Assembly (NCBI GenBank): GCA_021799615.1
Contig: JAJZAC010000008.1
Location: 1 to 47,620 of the forward strand
Direction of reading: 5' to 3'
Source of the DNA: Actinomycetes bacterium
GTDB lineage: Bacteria > Actinomycetota > Acidimicrobiia > Acidimicrobiales > RAAP-2
Length of the DNA stretch: 47,620 bases
Below, one piece after another: positions 40,138-47,620 of the stretch. The position numbers and the translations under genes were made by a program. Under the pieces are notes generated by a model. The model made no database searches. It saw only the letters and a program-made list of their open reading frames with translations, and had not been told where the DNA came from. Every line of letters begins with the position of its first letter. Within the stretch, counting starts at the first letter, position 1.

Positions 40138-41453
40138 CGCCCCCCGGGGCCTTCCGGCCGGGCCCGGGCCGACCGTTCCCCCGGGTACCCGCCCACGTGG
40201 CCACGACCAGGCACCTCGGTGCCGCCTACCCGATGGCCGGCGAGGCGGGACTCGGTGCCGAGGGCGTTCTCGTCGGACGTGACCTTCTGGGCGGGACGTT
40301 CGTCTACGACCCGTTCACCCTCTACCGGTCGGGCGTGCTCACCAATCCCAACATGGTCGTCTTCGGGCAGATCGGCAGGGGCAAGAGCGCCTTCGTCAAG
40401 TCCTACCTGTGGCGCCAGGCCGTGTTCGGGCGCCGGGCGTGGGTCGTCGACCCGAAGGGCGAGTACGGGCCGCTGGCCGCGGCACGCGGCGTCGCGCCCC
40501 TGGCCCTGCGCCCGGGTGGGCGCGTCCGCCTGAACCCGCTCGACGTCGCCGCCACCGGGGCACCCGGCTCCGGGGGGCCGCCGGGCGAGGACGAGGTGTG
40601 GCGGCGCCGGTCCGAGCTGGTCGCCTCGCTGGCCGTCGCCTGCCTGGGCCGCGACCTGCTGCCCCGCGAACGGGCCGCCCTCGACGCCGCCCTCCATGCG
40701 GCCACCGCGGCGGCGGTCCGGGGGGCACCCACACTGCCCCAGGTGGTGGAGGCGCTGCTCGCTCCCGAGCCGGCGGCGGCGGCCGAACTGCGTACGGGGG
40801 TCGACCGGCTCCTCGAGGACGGGAGGGACGTCGCCCTCGAACTGCGCCGGCTGGTGGCCGGCGACCTGCGCGGCATGTTCGACGGACCCACCACGCCGGG
40901 CCTGTCGCTCGGTGCACCGCTCGTCGTCCTCGACCTCTCTGCCGTGTACGACTCGCCGGCCCTCGGCGTCCTCATGACCTGCGCGGCGGCCTGGCTGCAC
41001 GGCGCCGTCCGGGCCGGCGGGGACGGACCGGTCCTCCTCGTCGTCGACGAGGCGTGGGCGATCCTCGCCAACCTGGGGGTGGCCCGCTGGCTGCAGGCCT
41101 CGTGGAAGCTGGCCCGGGCCTACGGCGTGGCGAACATGGCCGTGCTCCACCGGCTCTCCGACCTCCACGCCGTGGGTGCCGCCGGGTCCGAGCAGGTCGG
41201 ACTGGCCGCCGGGCTCCTGGCCGACTCGGAGACCCGCGTCATCTACGGCCAGGCCCCCGGCGAGGTGGAACGTGCGGCCGGGCTCCTCGACCTCACCTCG
41301 ACCGAGGCCGAGCTGGTGACGGGGCTGCGCCGCGGGGTGGCCCTGTGGAAGGTGGGGGCGCGGTCGTTCCTCGTCGAGCACCACCTGGGTGCCGGGGAGC
41401 GGGACATCGTCGACACCGACGCGGCCATGGCGCCGGGGGGCGGGGACGCGTGA
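40134..41453 (+). CDS. VirB4-like ATPase of a type IV secretion system
   Basis: A 439-residue ATPase corresponding to the C-terminal motor half of VirB4/TrbE. Walker A is GQIGRGKS (residues 78-85), followed by VVDPKGEYGPLA, a signature of the VirB4/TraG group, and Walker B LLVVDEAWAIL. The Arg-finger and later blocks (SDLHAVGAAGSEQ, DSETRVIYGQAPGE) are present. It should power pilus assembly or substrate passage. Together with the preceding SCO6880-like protein it makes one full-length VirB4 equivalent split into two genes. The GTG start overlaps the upstream stop by GTGA; the gap to the VirD4 gene is 16 nt. Confidence 0.82.
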   Translation: MTPPGAFRPGPGRPFPRVPAHVATTRHLGAAYPMAGEAGLGAEGVLVGRDLLGGTFVYDPFTLYRSGVLTNPNMVVFGQIGRGKSAFVKSYLWRQAVFGRRAWVVDPKGEYGPLAAARGVAPLALRPGGRVRLNPLDVAATGAPGSGGPPGEDEVWRRRSELVASLAVACLGRDLLPRERAALDAALHAATAAAVRGAPTLPQVVEALLAPEPAAAAELRTGVDRLLEDGRDVALELRRLVAGDLRGMFDGPTTPGLSLGAPLVVLDLSAVYDSPALGVLMTCAAAWLHGAVRAGGDGPVLLVVDEAWAILANLGVARWLQASWKLARAYGVANMAVLHRLSDLHAVGAAGSEQVGLAAGLLADSETRVIYGQAPGEVERAAGLLDLTSTEAELVTGLRRGVALWKVGARSFLVEHHLGAGERDIVDTDAAMAPGGGDA

Positions 41454-41469
41454 CGGTCGGGGGCGGGCG

Positions 41470-43074
41470 GTGAGCGACCTGGCCGCCGCCGTGGGGCTCG
41501 CCGCGCTGGCCGCCACCGCCTGGATGGGCGCGTCGGACCGGTCGCCCGCCGGACGCCGGGTGCCACCGCCCGGCCGCGCCGGCCGGCCCCGACCCCAGCG
41601 CCGACCCCGACCCCAGCGCCGGAGCGGGCGGGGCGGAACCGGATCGGGTGCCGGTGGGTGGCTGGCGCCGTGGTTCCGGAGCCGCCGGGACTCCCTGGGC
41701 GACGGCGCCCGGTGGGGGAGCCGTGCCGACCTGGCTCCCCTCGACGTCGGACCGCTGCGAGCGGGGGGTGTGCCCGGACGCCTGGTGCTGGGCCGGGTCG
41801 GCCGGCGGCTGGTGGCCGCCGAGCCGCGCCAGTCGGTGGTCGTCTTCGGGCCCACCCAGTCCCGCAAGACGAGTGGCTTCGCCGTACCGGCCCTGCTCGG
41901 GTGGGAGGGACCCGTCCTCGCCACCAGCGTCAAGACCGACCTCGTCCACGACACGCTGGCCTGGCGGCGTTCGAGGGGGCAGGTGTGGTGCATCGACCCC
42001 ACCGGTGTCACCGGCCTGCCGGCCACCGCCTGGTCACCCCTCCCCGCCTCGGCCACGTGGCCCGGCGCCCGCCGGATGGCCGCGGCGCTGGCCGAGGGCG
42101 GGCGACAGCGGGCCGGCACCATGGAGGACGCCGCCTTCTGGTACGCGGCGGCGGCCAAGCTCCTCGCGCCCCTGCTGTTCGCGGCGGCGACGGCGGGACG
42201 CCCGGTCGACGACGTGGTCCGCTGGCTCGACACCCGGGAGGAGGCCGAGGTGCTCGACGCCCTCGAGGCCACCGGCGTCGACCGGGCCGTCCAGGCCGCG
42301 ATCGCCTCGTTCGCCCGCGACGAGCGGCAGCGCAGTTCGATCTACACCACCGCGGAGACGGTCATGGAGCCCTTCGCCGACGCCGACGCCACCGTCGGCC
42401 CGGGTGGCGATGCCGGTCCGGTGCCGGCCGGCCGACCACCCACCGCGGCCCCGTTCGACCCGGCACTCCTGGTGTCGGGTCCCAACACCGCCTACCTGTG
42501 CGCTCCCGCCCACGACCAGCGCCGCCTGGCCCCGCTCTTCGTCGCCGCCGTGCGCCAGGTGGTCGAGCACGTCTACGACACGGTGGCCGGCACCGGCCGG
42601 CCCCTCGACCCACCGCTGCTCGTGGTGCTGGACGAGGCGGCCAACATCGCCCCGCTCGACGACCTCGACGGTCTGGCGGCGACGGCCGCCGGTCACGGGA
42701 TCCAGCTGGTGACGATCTGGCACGACCTGGCCCAGCTGACCGCCCGCTACGGGCAGCGGTCGGCCACCGTGGTGAACAACCACCGGGCCAAGGTCTACCT
42801 GTCGGGCATCGCCGACCCGTCGACCCTGGCCCATGCCGCCACGCTGGCCGGCGAGGGCCGGTCCACCGAGTCGTCGACCACGTCAGGCGGCACCGGCGGG
42901 ACCACCCGCACCGACGCACCGGCGCGGCACCCGCTCGTGACCCCGGACGGCCTCCGCCGACTGGCGCCCGGCGAGGGCCTCCTCGTCTACGGCGGGCTCC
43001 CGCCCGCGCGCCTCACCCTGCGGTCGTGGTTCGAGGACCCGGTGCTGGTCGCCCGGGGACGCCGCCGGCCGTGA
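41470..43074 (+). CDS. VirD4/TraG-type coupling protein with atypical Walker A
   Basis: A 534-residue ATPase of the type IV coupling protein family, which selects DNA or protein and hands it to the channel. One N-terminal hydrophobic helix (4-20) is followed by an Arg/Pro-rich linker and the motor domain. Walker A is VVFGPTQSRKTSGF (127-135 core), where GxxxxGK is replaced by an Arg before the Lys; Walker B is LLVVLDEAANIAPLDDL. NTAYLCAPAHDQRRLAPLF and GIQLVTIWHDLAQL are TraG landmarks. No relaxase or integrase gene lies nearby, so what is transported is open. The GTG at 41470 is the first sensible start after the VirB4 gene. It is convergent with the phosphoesterase gene. Confidence 0.8.
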   Translation: MSDLAAAVGLAALAATAWMGASDRSPAGRRVPPPGRAGRPRPQRRPRPQRRSGRGGTGSGAGGWLAPWFRSRRDSLGDGARWGSRADLAPLDVGPLRAGGVPGRLVLGRVGRRLVAAEPRQSVVVFGPTQSRKTSGFAVPALLGWEGPVLATSVKTDLVHDTLAWRRSRGQVWCIDPTGVTGLPATAWSPLPASATWPGARRMAAALAEGGRQRAGTMEDAAFWYAAAAKLLAPLLFAAATAGRPVDDVVRWLDTREEAEVLDALEATGVDRAVQAAIASFARDERQRSSIYTTAETVMEPFADADATVGPGGDAGPVPAGRPPTAAPFDPALLVSGPNTAYLCAPAHDQRRLAPLFVAAVRQVVEHVYDTVAGTGRPLDPPLLVVLDEAANIAPLDDLDGLAATAAGHGIQLVTIWHDLAQLTARYGQRSATVVNNHRAKVYLSGIADPSTLAHAATLAGEGRSTESSTTSGGTGGTTRTDAPARHPLVTPDGLRRLAPGEGLLVYGGLPPARLTLRSWFEDPVLVARGRRRP

Positions 43075-43109
43075 CGCCCGGGCGCCCGGACCCGCGCCCG
43101 CCCGCCGCG

Positions 43110-43628
43110 TCAGGCGCCACCGAGGGGCCACGCGGCCAACGTGGACCACGCCCGGGTGTCGTCGCCCTCCGTGTCCACCAACGCCAACCTGTCGACCCGC
43201 ACCTCGCCCGGGAGCTTCGGGGCCACGTGCCCGCGGAGGCGTTCCCGTTCGCCCGCCGGGAGATCGCCGTACAGGAGGCTGACGTGGGGTGCGAAGCCGT
43301 CGACCGGGGCGCCGAACGCTTCGCACGCATCGCGGTGGAGCCGGGAGAGCCCGGCCGCGGGGCGGACGACGGCCACGATGCAACGGAAGTACTCGTCCGT
43401 GTCGATGACCTCCGACAGCACCACCGTGAACGGTCCCGTCGCCGTGGACAGGCGGTGGACCACCTCGTGGGCCCGGTCCGCACCGGGCACGGAACCCACG
43501 ACCGTGATGTGCGGCTCGAAGGGGCGGGTCCCGGCCAGGCGGGCCAACGCCCCGATCTGGACCGCCAGCTCGGCGCCGTCGTGGGCGCTCGGGAGCGCCC
43601 ACAGCGACCGGCGTCGATGAGCTGCCAT
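43110..43628 (-). CDS. 2H phosphoesterase (2'-5' RNA ligase / cyclic phosphodiesterase family)
   Basis: A 172-residue protein with both HxT/S motifs of the 2H superfamily: PHITVVG (His40, Thr42) and PHVSLLYG (His115, Ser117), spaced by 75 residues. These His-Thr/Ser pairs act on cyclic phosphates or 2'-5' linkages of RNA and nucleotides; the substrate here is unknown. The gene is convergent with the secretion operon and divergent from the HAD gene, so it is an independent unit. Confidence 0.85.
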   Translation of the reverse strand: MAAHRRRSLWALPSAHDGAELAVQIGALARLAGTRPFEPHITVVGSVPGADRAHEVVHRLSTATGPFTVVLSEVIDTDEYFRCIVAVVRPAAGLSRLHRDACEAFGAPVDGFAPHVSLLYGDLPAGERERLRGHVAPKLPGEVRVDRLALVDTEGDDTRAWSTLAAWPLGGA

Positions 43629-43700
43629 GGATGCATCGTGCCAGGCGCGAGGGAGGTCGGCATGGTCGGAGCGGGATCCTTCCGCGGCGATGCACCCCGG

Positions 43701-43706
43701 TAGAGT
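43701..43706 (+). promoter_or_regulatory. -10 element TAGAGT of the HAD operon (leaderless)
   Basis: TAGAGT ends 8 nt before the ATG at 43715. The matching -35 is poor, so this rests mainly on the -10 and its distance from the start codon. Confidence 0.4.
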
Positions 43707-43714
43707 CTGGGTCC

Positions 43715-44458
43715 ATGGCCGACACGCCCGCCGCGAGCTCGTCGGGCGACGACCCTGGGGCCGGGGAGGTCACGCCGACCGCGGTCATGGCGGCCATGGT
43801 CGGACAGGGGGGCGAGCGAGCTGTCGCCTTCGACCTGGGTGGCGTCCTCCTCACCGGCGGTGTGCTGAGCGCCGGCGGCGAGCCCGAGGCGTTCGCCGAG
43901 CTCGAGCGGCGGTTCGGCATCCCGCCCGACCGGGCCGCCCGGGTGTGGCGCGAGCTCCTGGTGCCGTCGGAGACGGGGACGATCCCCGAGTCGGCTGTCT
44001 GGTCGGCACTGGCGGCACTAGCGGGGGCCGGCGGCCCGGCCGAGGTCCGCGCCGCCGTGCTCGACATGGCCGTACCCGTGACCGCGGGCGTCGAAGTCCT
44101 CGAGCGCGTGAAGGCACTGGGCTGGCGGACGGCGCTCGCCACCAACCACCTGGGCAGCTGGATCCACGAGTGGCGGGAGCGCTTCGCCTGGTTCGCGCTG
44201 TTCGACGCCGTCGTCTACTCGGCCGGGATCGGGGTCCGAAAGCCCGATCCCCGCTTCTACGAGAAGCTGGTCGCCGAGCTGGACCGGCCCCATGCCTGGT
44301 TCGTCGACGACCGCGAAGAGAACGTCGTCGCCGCTCGCCGCGCCGGATTCCGCACGGTGTGGGTGGACGCCGGTGGCGGTTGGCACCTGCAGCCGGGCGG
44401 CCCCGACAGCCGAGCGGCGGACCGCACCGAGGGCGCGCCGGGCACCGGGGCGGCATAG
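43715..44458 (+). CDS. HAD-superfamily hydrolase
   Basis: A 247-residue HAD protein. Motif I is FDLGGVL with nucleophile Asp40 (the DxG form common in the epoxide-hydrolase/phosphatase branch), motif II lies in LATNHLG (Thr), motif III is the Lys in GVRKPDPRFY, and motif IV HAWFVDDREENV supplies the metal-binding Asp pair. All catalytic positions are filled. It probably dephosphorylates a small metabolite. The C-terminal 30 residues are disordered. A 6-base gap leads to the next gene. Confidence 0.85.
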   Translation: MADTPAASSSGDDPGAGEVTPTAVMAAMVGQGGERAVAFDLGGVLLTGGVLSAGGEPEAFAELERRFGIPPDRAARVWRELLVPSETGTIPESAVWSALAALAGAGGPAEVRAAVLDMAVPVTAGVEVLERVKALGWRTALATNHLGSWIHEWRERFAWFALFDAVVYSAGIGVRKPDPRFYEKLVAELDRPHAWFVDDREENVVAARRAGFRTVWVDAGGGWHLQPGGPDSRAADRTEGAPGTGAA

Positions 44459-44464
44459 CCGACC

Positions 44465-46507
44465 GTGGACGGACCGGCGGCGGCGGACGCGCCGACAGCG
44501 CACGGTCGGACCGGCGAGCCCGCCGGAGCCGCCGAGGCAGCCTGGCGGTGCCTGGCAGCGGCGTCGTTCTCGCTCCGCACGCCGGTGGACCGGCATTCGC
44601 TCCTCGGCACTCCCACCGACGATCTCCGGCCCGAGGAGATGGACCGGTACGACCACGCCTCCGAGGTCGTCCCGACCTTGCGAGCCATGTTCGCCGACGC
44701 CGACGCCGACTCGAACCCGCCAGGGCCGGGCCGGCCCAGGTTCGTGCTCCGCCCGCTCGGCACACGACTCCACGGCGAAGGCGGGGTGGTGGGTGCCGAT
44801 GCGGCACGCGCCCTCGTCGACACGGGCGACCGGCTGCCGAGCACGGTGGCGTTCGGCGTGGACGACCTGCAGCTTCCCGCGCTGTTCGACGACATCGCGA
44901 CCGGGCCCTTCGAGCGGGAATCGTGGCGCCCCGCGCTCCTCGCCGCACCGGCGTACACGGCGGCCGGAGCGGGAGAATTCGTCAACGCCAACGACTGCGT
45001 GGTCGTGCCCGACGGCGCCGAGCGCGCAGATGGCGCCGTGCTGGCCCGCTACCTGGCGGCCGCCTTCGGCCAGCGCCGTTCGTACCTGTTCGCGCCGTCG
45101 TTCGCCACCAGGATCCACAACGTGTTCCTGCCGGCCGGCGAACTGGTAGGGACCACCCCCGGTGGACCTGCCCAGGGTGACGTCACGGCAGTCGTCGTTC
45201 CGTTCGTCACCCTGGTGGGCTCGTCGGCGCACCGGAACTTCCGTCGCACGGTCACCGTCACCCTGCTGGTCCTGCCGGTCGAGCGGCGTGCGGGTCCGGC
45301 CGGCGGCGACGGAGCGGGTGGCCACGACGGCCTGCGCCTGCGGGCGTTCGCTGACGAGGAACTGCTCGACATCGCCGCCCAGTGGGACTGGAGCCCGGCC
45401 CGGCGCCGCAGATCCGTCGACCTGTTCCACCTGCGGGGCCCCCTCCGCACCTACCTCGAACAGGCCGACGGCCACTACGTCCGCGACCAGGGGATGACGC
45501 TGCGCTCCCTGTCCGAGGCGGTACTCATGACGTCGGCCACCGCGGCCGTGCTCGGCCGCCGCTCCCAGACGAGCTCGAAGCGGGTCCGCGCCGCCGAGGT
45601 CGGGACGTGTCGTCTGGCCATCGAGCGTGAGGCGTTGCACTCGCTCCACGTCGCCAAGGCCTCGACCATCCTCTCGTGGTCACCGTGGCCTGGCGCCGGC
45701 GCGTCGCCGGCCACGGTGGCCGAGGCGGACGCCGCCGGCATCGCCAACTTGCTGTTCTCCACGGAGCGTGTCCCGTTGCAGTCGGACATCCTCGACCAGT
45801 TCGCGTTGCCGAGATCGCCCATTCCGGAGGGGCCCTACGTGGGCGCCTACTACGTGGCCACCCATTCGACCCTCGTCTACTCCTACGTGGTGGCCGGCAC
45901 ACCCCGTCAGCAGCGGGGACCGATCTGGATGACCGCCTACGTGGCCTACCTCGGCGTCGCCCTGTCGTCGATGAGGGCCACCCTCCTCGCCCTCCATCGG
46001 GAGATCGACCGGGCGAGCGACTCACCGGACCGGCTGCTCCGGACGGCTGGCGCGCTCGCCGAGCTCGAGGAGGTCTTCGACCTCCAGTTCGCGGTCAAGA
46101 CGCATCGCACCTACTACGAGGTGATCCGCCGCAGGGACGGGGCCCTCGACGACTACGACTGGCTCGTGAAGAAGGTGGCCCTGCTGCGGGACGAGTCCAT
46201 GCTGCGGCGCCAGCACACGGAGAACCAGCGGGTGCTGGGTGCGACGGTGATGATCGTGGTGCTGACCGCGGTGTTGGCGATCCCGGGAGCCCTCGACCTC
46301 CTGACCACGCCCTCCGCCGTCGGCACCAGGCGGCTGTGGGGAACGGTCCTGGTGGCGATCGCCGCCCTGGCGGTGCTCGTCGGTGCCGCGTTCACCGGTG
46401 CTCCGGCCGTGCGAGCCGTGCGCCGGTGGCAGGATGCCCGCGCCGCCACGCGGCGCGCCGACGGGGCCGCACCTCCGAGCACGCCTCGACGGTCGGTTCG
46501 ACGTTGA
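44465..46507 (+). CDS. Unknown 680-residue protein with C-terminal pair of transmembrane helices
   Basis: I do not recognise this family. The first 540 residues look soluble, with alternating beta and helical stretches and no nucleotide-binding or catalytic motif that I can name. VSDQ-like repeats are absent. A long helical region (about 490-590, ending MLRRQHTENQRVLGATV) leads into two hydrophobic helices (about 595-620 and 628-650) and a basic tail, an arrangement that resembles membrane-gated or CorA-like end regions but without the GMN motif. The GTG at 44465 follows the HAD gene by 6 nt; its stop overlaps the PfkB start as TTGA, so the three genes form one operon. Confidence 0.6.
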   Translation: MDGPAAADAPTAHGRTGEPAGAAEAAWRCLAAASFSLRTPVDRHSLLGTPTDDLRPEEMDRYDHASEVVPTLRAMFADADADSNPPGPGRPRFVLRPLGTRLHGEGGVVGADAARALVDTGDRLPSTVAFGVDDLQLPALFDDIATGPFERESWRPALLAAPAYTAAGAGEFVNANDCVVVPDGAERADGAVLARYLAAAFGQRRSYLFAPSFATRIHNVFLPAGELVGTTPGGPAQGDVTAVVVPFVTLVGSSAHRNFRRTVTVTLLVLPVERRAGPAGGDGAGGHDGLRLRAFADEELLDIAAQWDWSPARRRRSVDLFHLRGPLRTYLEQADGHYVRDQGMTLRSLSEAVLMTSATAAVLGRRSQTSSKRVRAAEVGTCRLAIEREALHSLHVAKASTILSWSPWPGAGASPATVAEADAAGIANLLFSTERVPLQSDILDQFALPRSPIPEGPYVGAYYVATHSTLVYSYVVAGTPRQQRGPIWMTAYVAYLGVALSSMRATLLALHREIDRASDSPDRLLRTAGALAELEEVFDLQFAVKTHRTYYEVIRRRDGALDDYDWLVKKVALLRDESMLRRQHTENQRVLGATVMIVVLTAVLAIPGALDLLTTPSAVGTRRLWGTVLVAIAALAVLVGAAFTGAPAVRAVRRWQDARAATRRADGAAPPSTPRRSVRR

Positions 46508-47421
46508 CGCCCGCTCCCGCGCCAGGCGCCGACGGTCCCGCACGGGACGCGGCCCAGCGTCCGGTCGCGTTCGTGGTGGTGGGCAGCGCCAACTTCGACA
46601 TCGTGCTCGGCCTGGGACGCCTCCCCCGCCCCCACGAGAAGATCCGCGCCGCCCGTTCGACGACGGGACCGGGCGGCGCTGGAGCCAACACGGCCGTGTG
46701 GCTGGCCCGACTGGGCAGGGAGGTGACGCTCGTCACCGCGGTGGGCGAAGATCTCCTCGGCGAAGCGACCCGAGCCGGGCTGGTGGCCGAAGGGGTCGAC
46801 ACGCGCTTCGTCGGACGGATCGGCGGTGGATCGACCGGTGTCGCCGTGGTCCTGAGCGACGGCAGCGCGAAGCGCATGGTCACGACGGGCGGCCCGCCCC
46901 TCGATGACGCCATCGACGCGTTGCCACGGAGCCTGTTCTCGCCGGGTGTCCACCTCCACGTGGCCGGCCAGGAACGGGGCGCGGCCACGATCCTCTGCCG
47001 AGAAGCCCGGGAGCGCGGCGCCACCGTCTCGGTGGAGGCCAACGGCCGGGTGGTGGACGGGCTGGTCCCGTACGCCGACCTCATCCTCGTCAACGCGGAC
47101 GAGCTGCGATCGCTGACGGGACCCGGCCGGTCCGGGGTCCCGGCGCGTGCTCGGCGCCTGCTCGGCGCCGGGCACGGGACCGTGGTGGTGACCCGTGGCG
47201 CAGCCGGTGCCGTCGCCGTGTCGGCAACCGGCACGGTGACGGCGCACGCGCAGCCGGTGACGGTCGTGGACCGCACCGGCGGCGGCGACGCGTTCGACGC
47301 CGGTTTCCTCGACGTGTGGACGGGCAACGGTGACCTCGGCCGGGCCCTCGAGGCCGGTCTGGCTCTCGCTGCCGACGTGCTCGGGCACGTCGGCGCCCGC
47401 CCGCCGCTCCCCGGGCGCTGA
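46504..47421 (+). CDS. PfkB-family carbohydrate kinase (ribokinase type)
   Basis: A 305-residue sugar kinase. VVVGSANFDIVLGLGRLPRPHEK opens the fold, PGGAGANTAVWLARLGREVTLV is PfkB signature 1 and VVDRTGGGDAFDAGFL signature 2, with the catalytic Asp in GGGDAF. VVTRGAAGAV and the acceptor-side NADELRSLTG are also typical. Sugar or nucleoside specificity cannot be told. The TTG at 46504 overlaps the stop of the upstream gene (TTGA) and is the only start near the conserved N-terminus, so translational coupling seems likely. Confidence 0.85.
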   Translation: MTPAPAPGADGPARDAAQRPVAFVVVGSANFDIVLGLGRLPRPHEKIRAARSTTGPGGAGANTAVWLARLGREVTLVTAVGEDLLGEATRAGLVAEGVDTRFVGRIGGGSTGVAVVLSDGSAKRMVTTGGPPLDDAIDALPRSLFSPGVHLHVAGQERGAATILCREARERGATVSVEANGRVVDGLVPYADLILVNADELRSLTGPGRSGVPARARRLLGAGHGTVVVTRGAAGAVAVSATGTVTAHAQPVTVVDRTGGGDAFDAGFLDVWTGNGDLGRALEAGLALAADVLGHVGARPPLPGR

Positions 47422-47513
47422 GGGCCGACCGGTCCCGGTCCTGCCCACGGCGCCGGTCCGGACGCGGCACCCGCATGCTGGCCGCGGTGGTCGATCCCCG
47501 TTAGCGTCTCGCC

Positions 47514-47620
47514 ATGTTGCGTCCTGAAAACTGGACCAAGCCTGCGGGTGCAAGTCCCGTCTGGGTAATCGCCGGAGAGCCCAGTAGCAGACCCCGGTCC
47601 GTCGGAGAGATCCGGCGGGC
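47514..47620 (+). other. Edge sequence: 5' part of a structured RNA (possibly group II intron) or a leaderless gene
   Basis: Two readings compete. As RNA, GCGGGTGCAAGTCCCGT folds into a CGGG/CCCG hairpin with the GUGCAAGU loop seen in domain I of many group II introns, and CTGGG (47561-47565) pairs with CCCAG (47580-47584); this is non-coding logic. As a gene, TAGCGT (47502-47507) ends 6 nt before an ATG (47514), exactly as for other leaderless genes here, and 35 codons run to the edge without a stop. Third-position GC of that frame is only about 66 percent, well below the neighbouring genes, which favours RNA. The window ends before either can be decided. Confidence 0.4.

Overview
The window is about 47.6 kb of very GC-rich DNA with dense, overlapping genes. 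It looks like the chromosome of an actinobacterium, most likely of the class Acidimicrobiia. The evidence is internal: paired GWWLASDGRWYPPE motifs, GYWLVAADGGVFAFG repeats, a RegX3/SenX3-type pair, a Glu-Asp-Phe tRNA cluster in mycobacterial order, a mycobacterial-type LexA box, and many start codons lying 6-10 nt after a TAnnnT -10 element (leaderless mRNAs). The lineage call is inference from these markers, not from a database match.

Layout. 1-4.4 kb: the start of an anchored protein, a Tat-type esterase, a PlsC acyltransferase, an SDR remnant lacking its nucleotide-binding end, an acyl-CoA thioesterase-like protein, and an AlkB-like DNA repair dioxygenase with a perfect LexA box in its promoter. 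4.4-6.3 kb: a membrane-anchored PQQ-type beta-propeller protein.

6.4-18.4 kb is the most unusual part: a run of nine minus-strand genes, several overlapping by 1-11 nt. In transcription order these are a two-domain glycosyltransferase (GT71-like plus Anp1/GT62-like), a GT4-type glycosyltransferase, a PqqD-like protein, an HprK-related protein that has lost the P-loop lysine, a 91-residue Tat-signal peptide with a Tyr/Pro-rich tail, a GT2-TPR glycosyltransferase, a 1103-residue secreted SBBP/IPT/GYWLV-repeat protein, an FkbM methyltransferase and a PD-(D/E)XK-like nuclease. I propose it as a possible undescribed system that modifies and exports a peptide or decorates a surface protein.

18.5-25 kb: a P-loop kinase-like gene and a hotdog thioesterase converge on a palindrome holding both stop codons. 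A frameshifted methyltransferase follows, then a scarred stretch with a PH-like gene fragment and an IS256 transposase fragment, an HTH/PIN toxin-antitoxin pair, and a nucleotidyltransferase pair lying between a tRNA-Phe gene and a second copy of its 3' half. Three tRNA genes close the section.

25-36.7 kb is mostly housekeeping: DUF2017, clpS and ctaA in one operon, divergent ctaB with a TlpA-type thioredoxin, an NAD-dependent epimerase, a lipoprotein glycoside hydrolase, an ABC exporter, serS, and regX3-senX3. 36.8-43.1 kb: a five-gene type IV secretion-like operon (VirB2-like pilin, VirB6/TrbL, SCO6880/PrgI-like, VirB4, VirD4/TraG) with no relaxase in the window. 43.1-47.4 kb: a 2H phosphoesterase and an operon of HAD hydrolase, unknown two-TM protein and PfkB kinase. 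The last 100 bases look like the start of a structured RNA, possibly a group II intron, or of a leaderless gene cut by the window edge.
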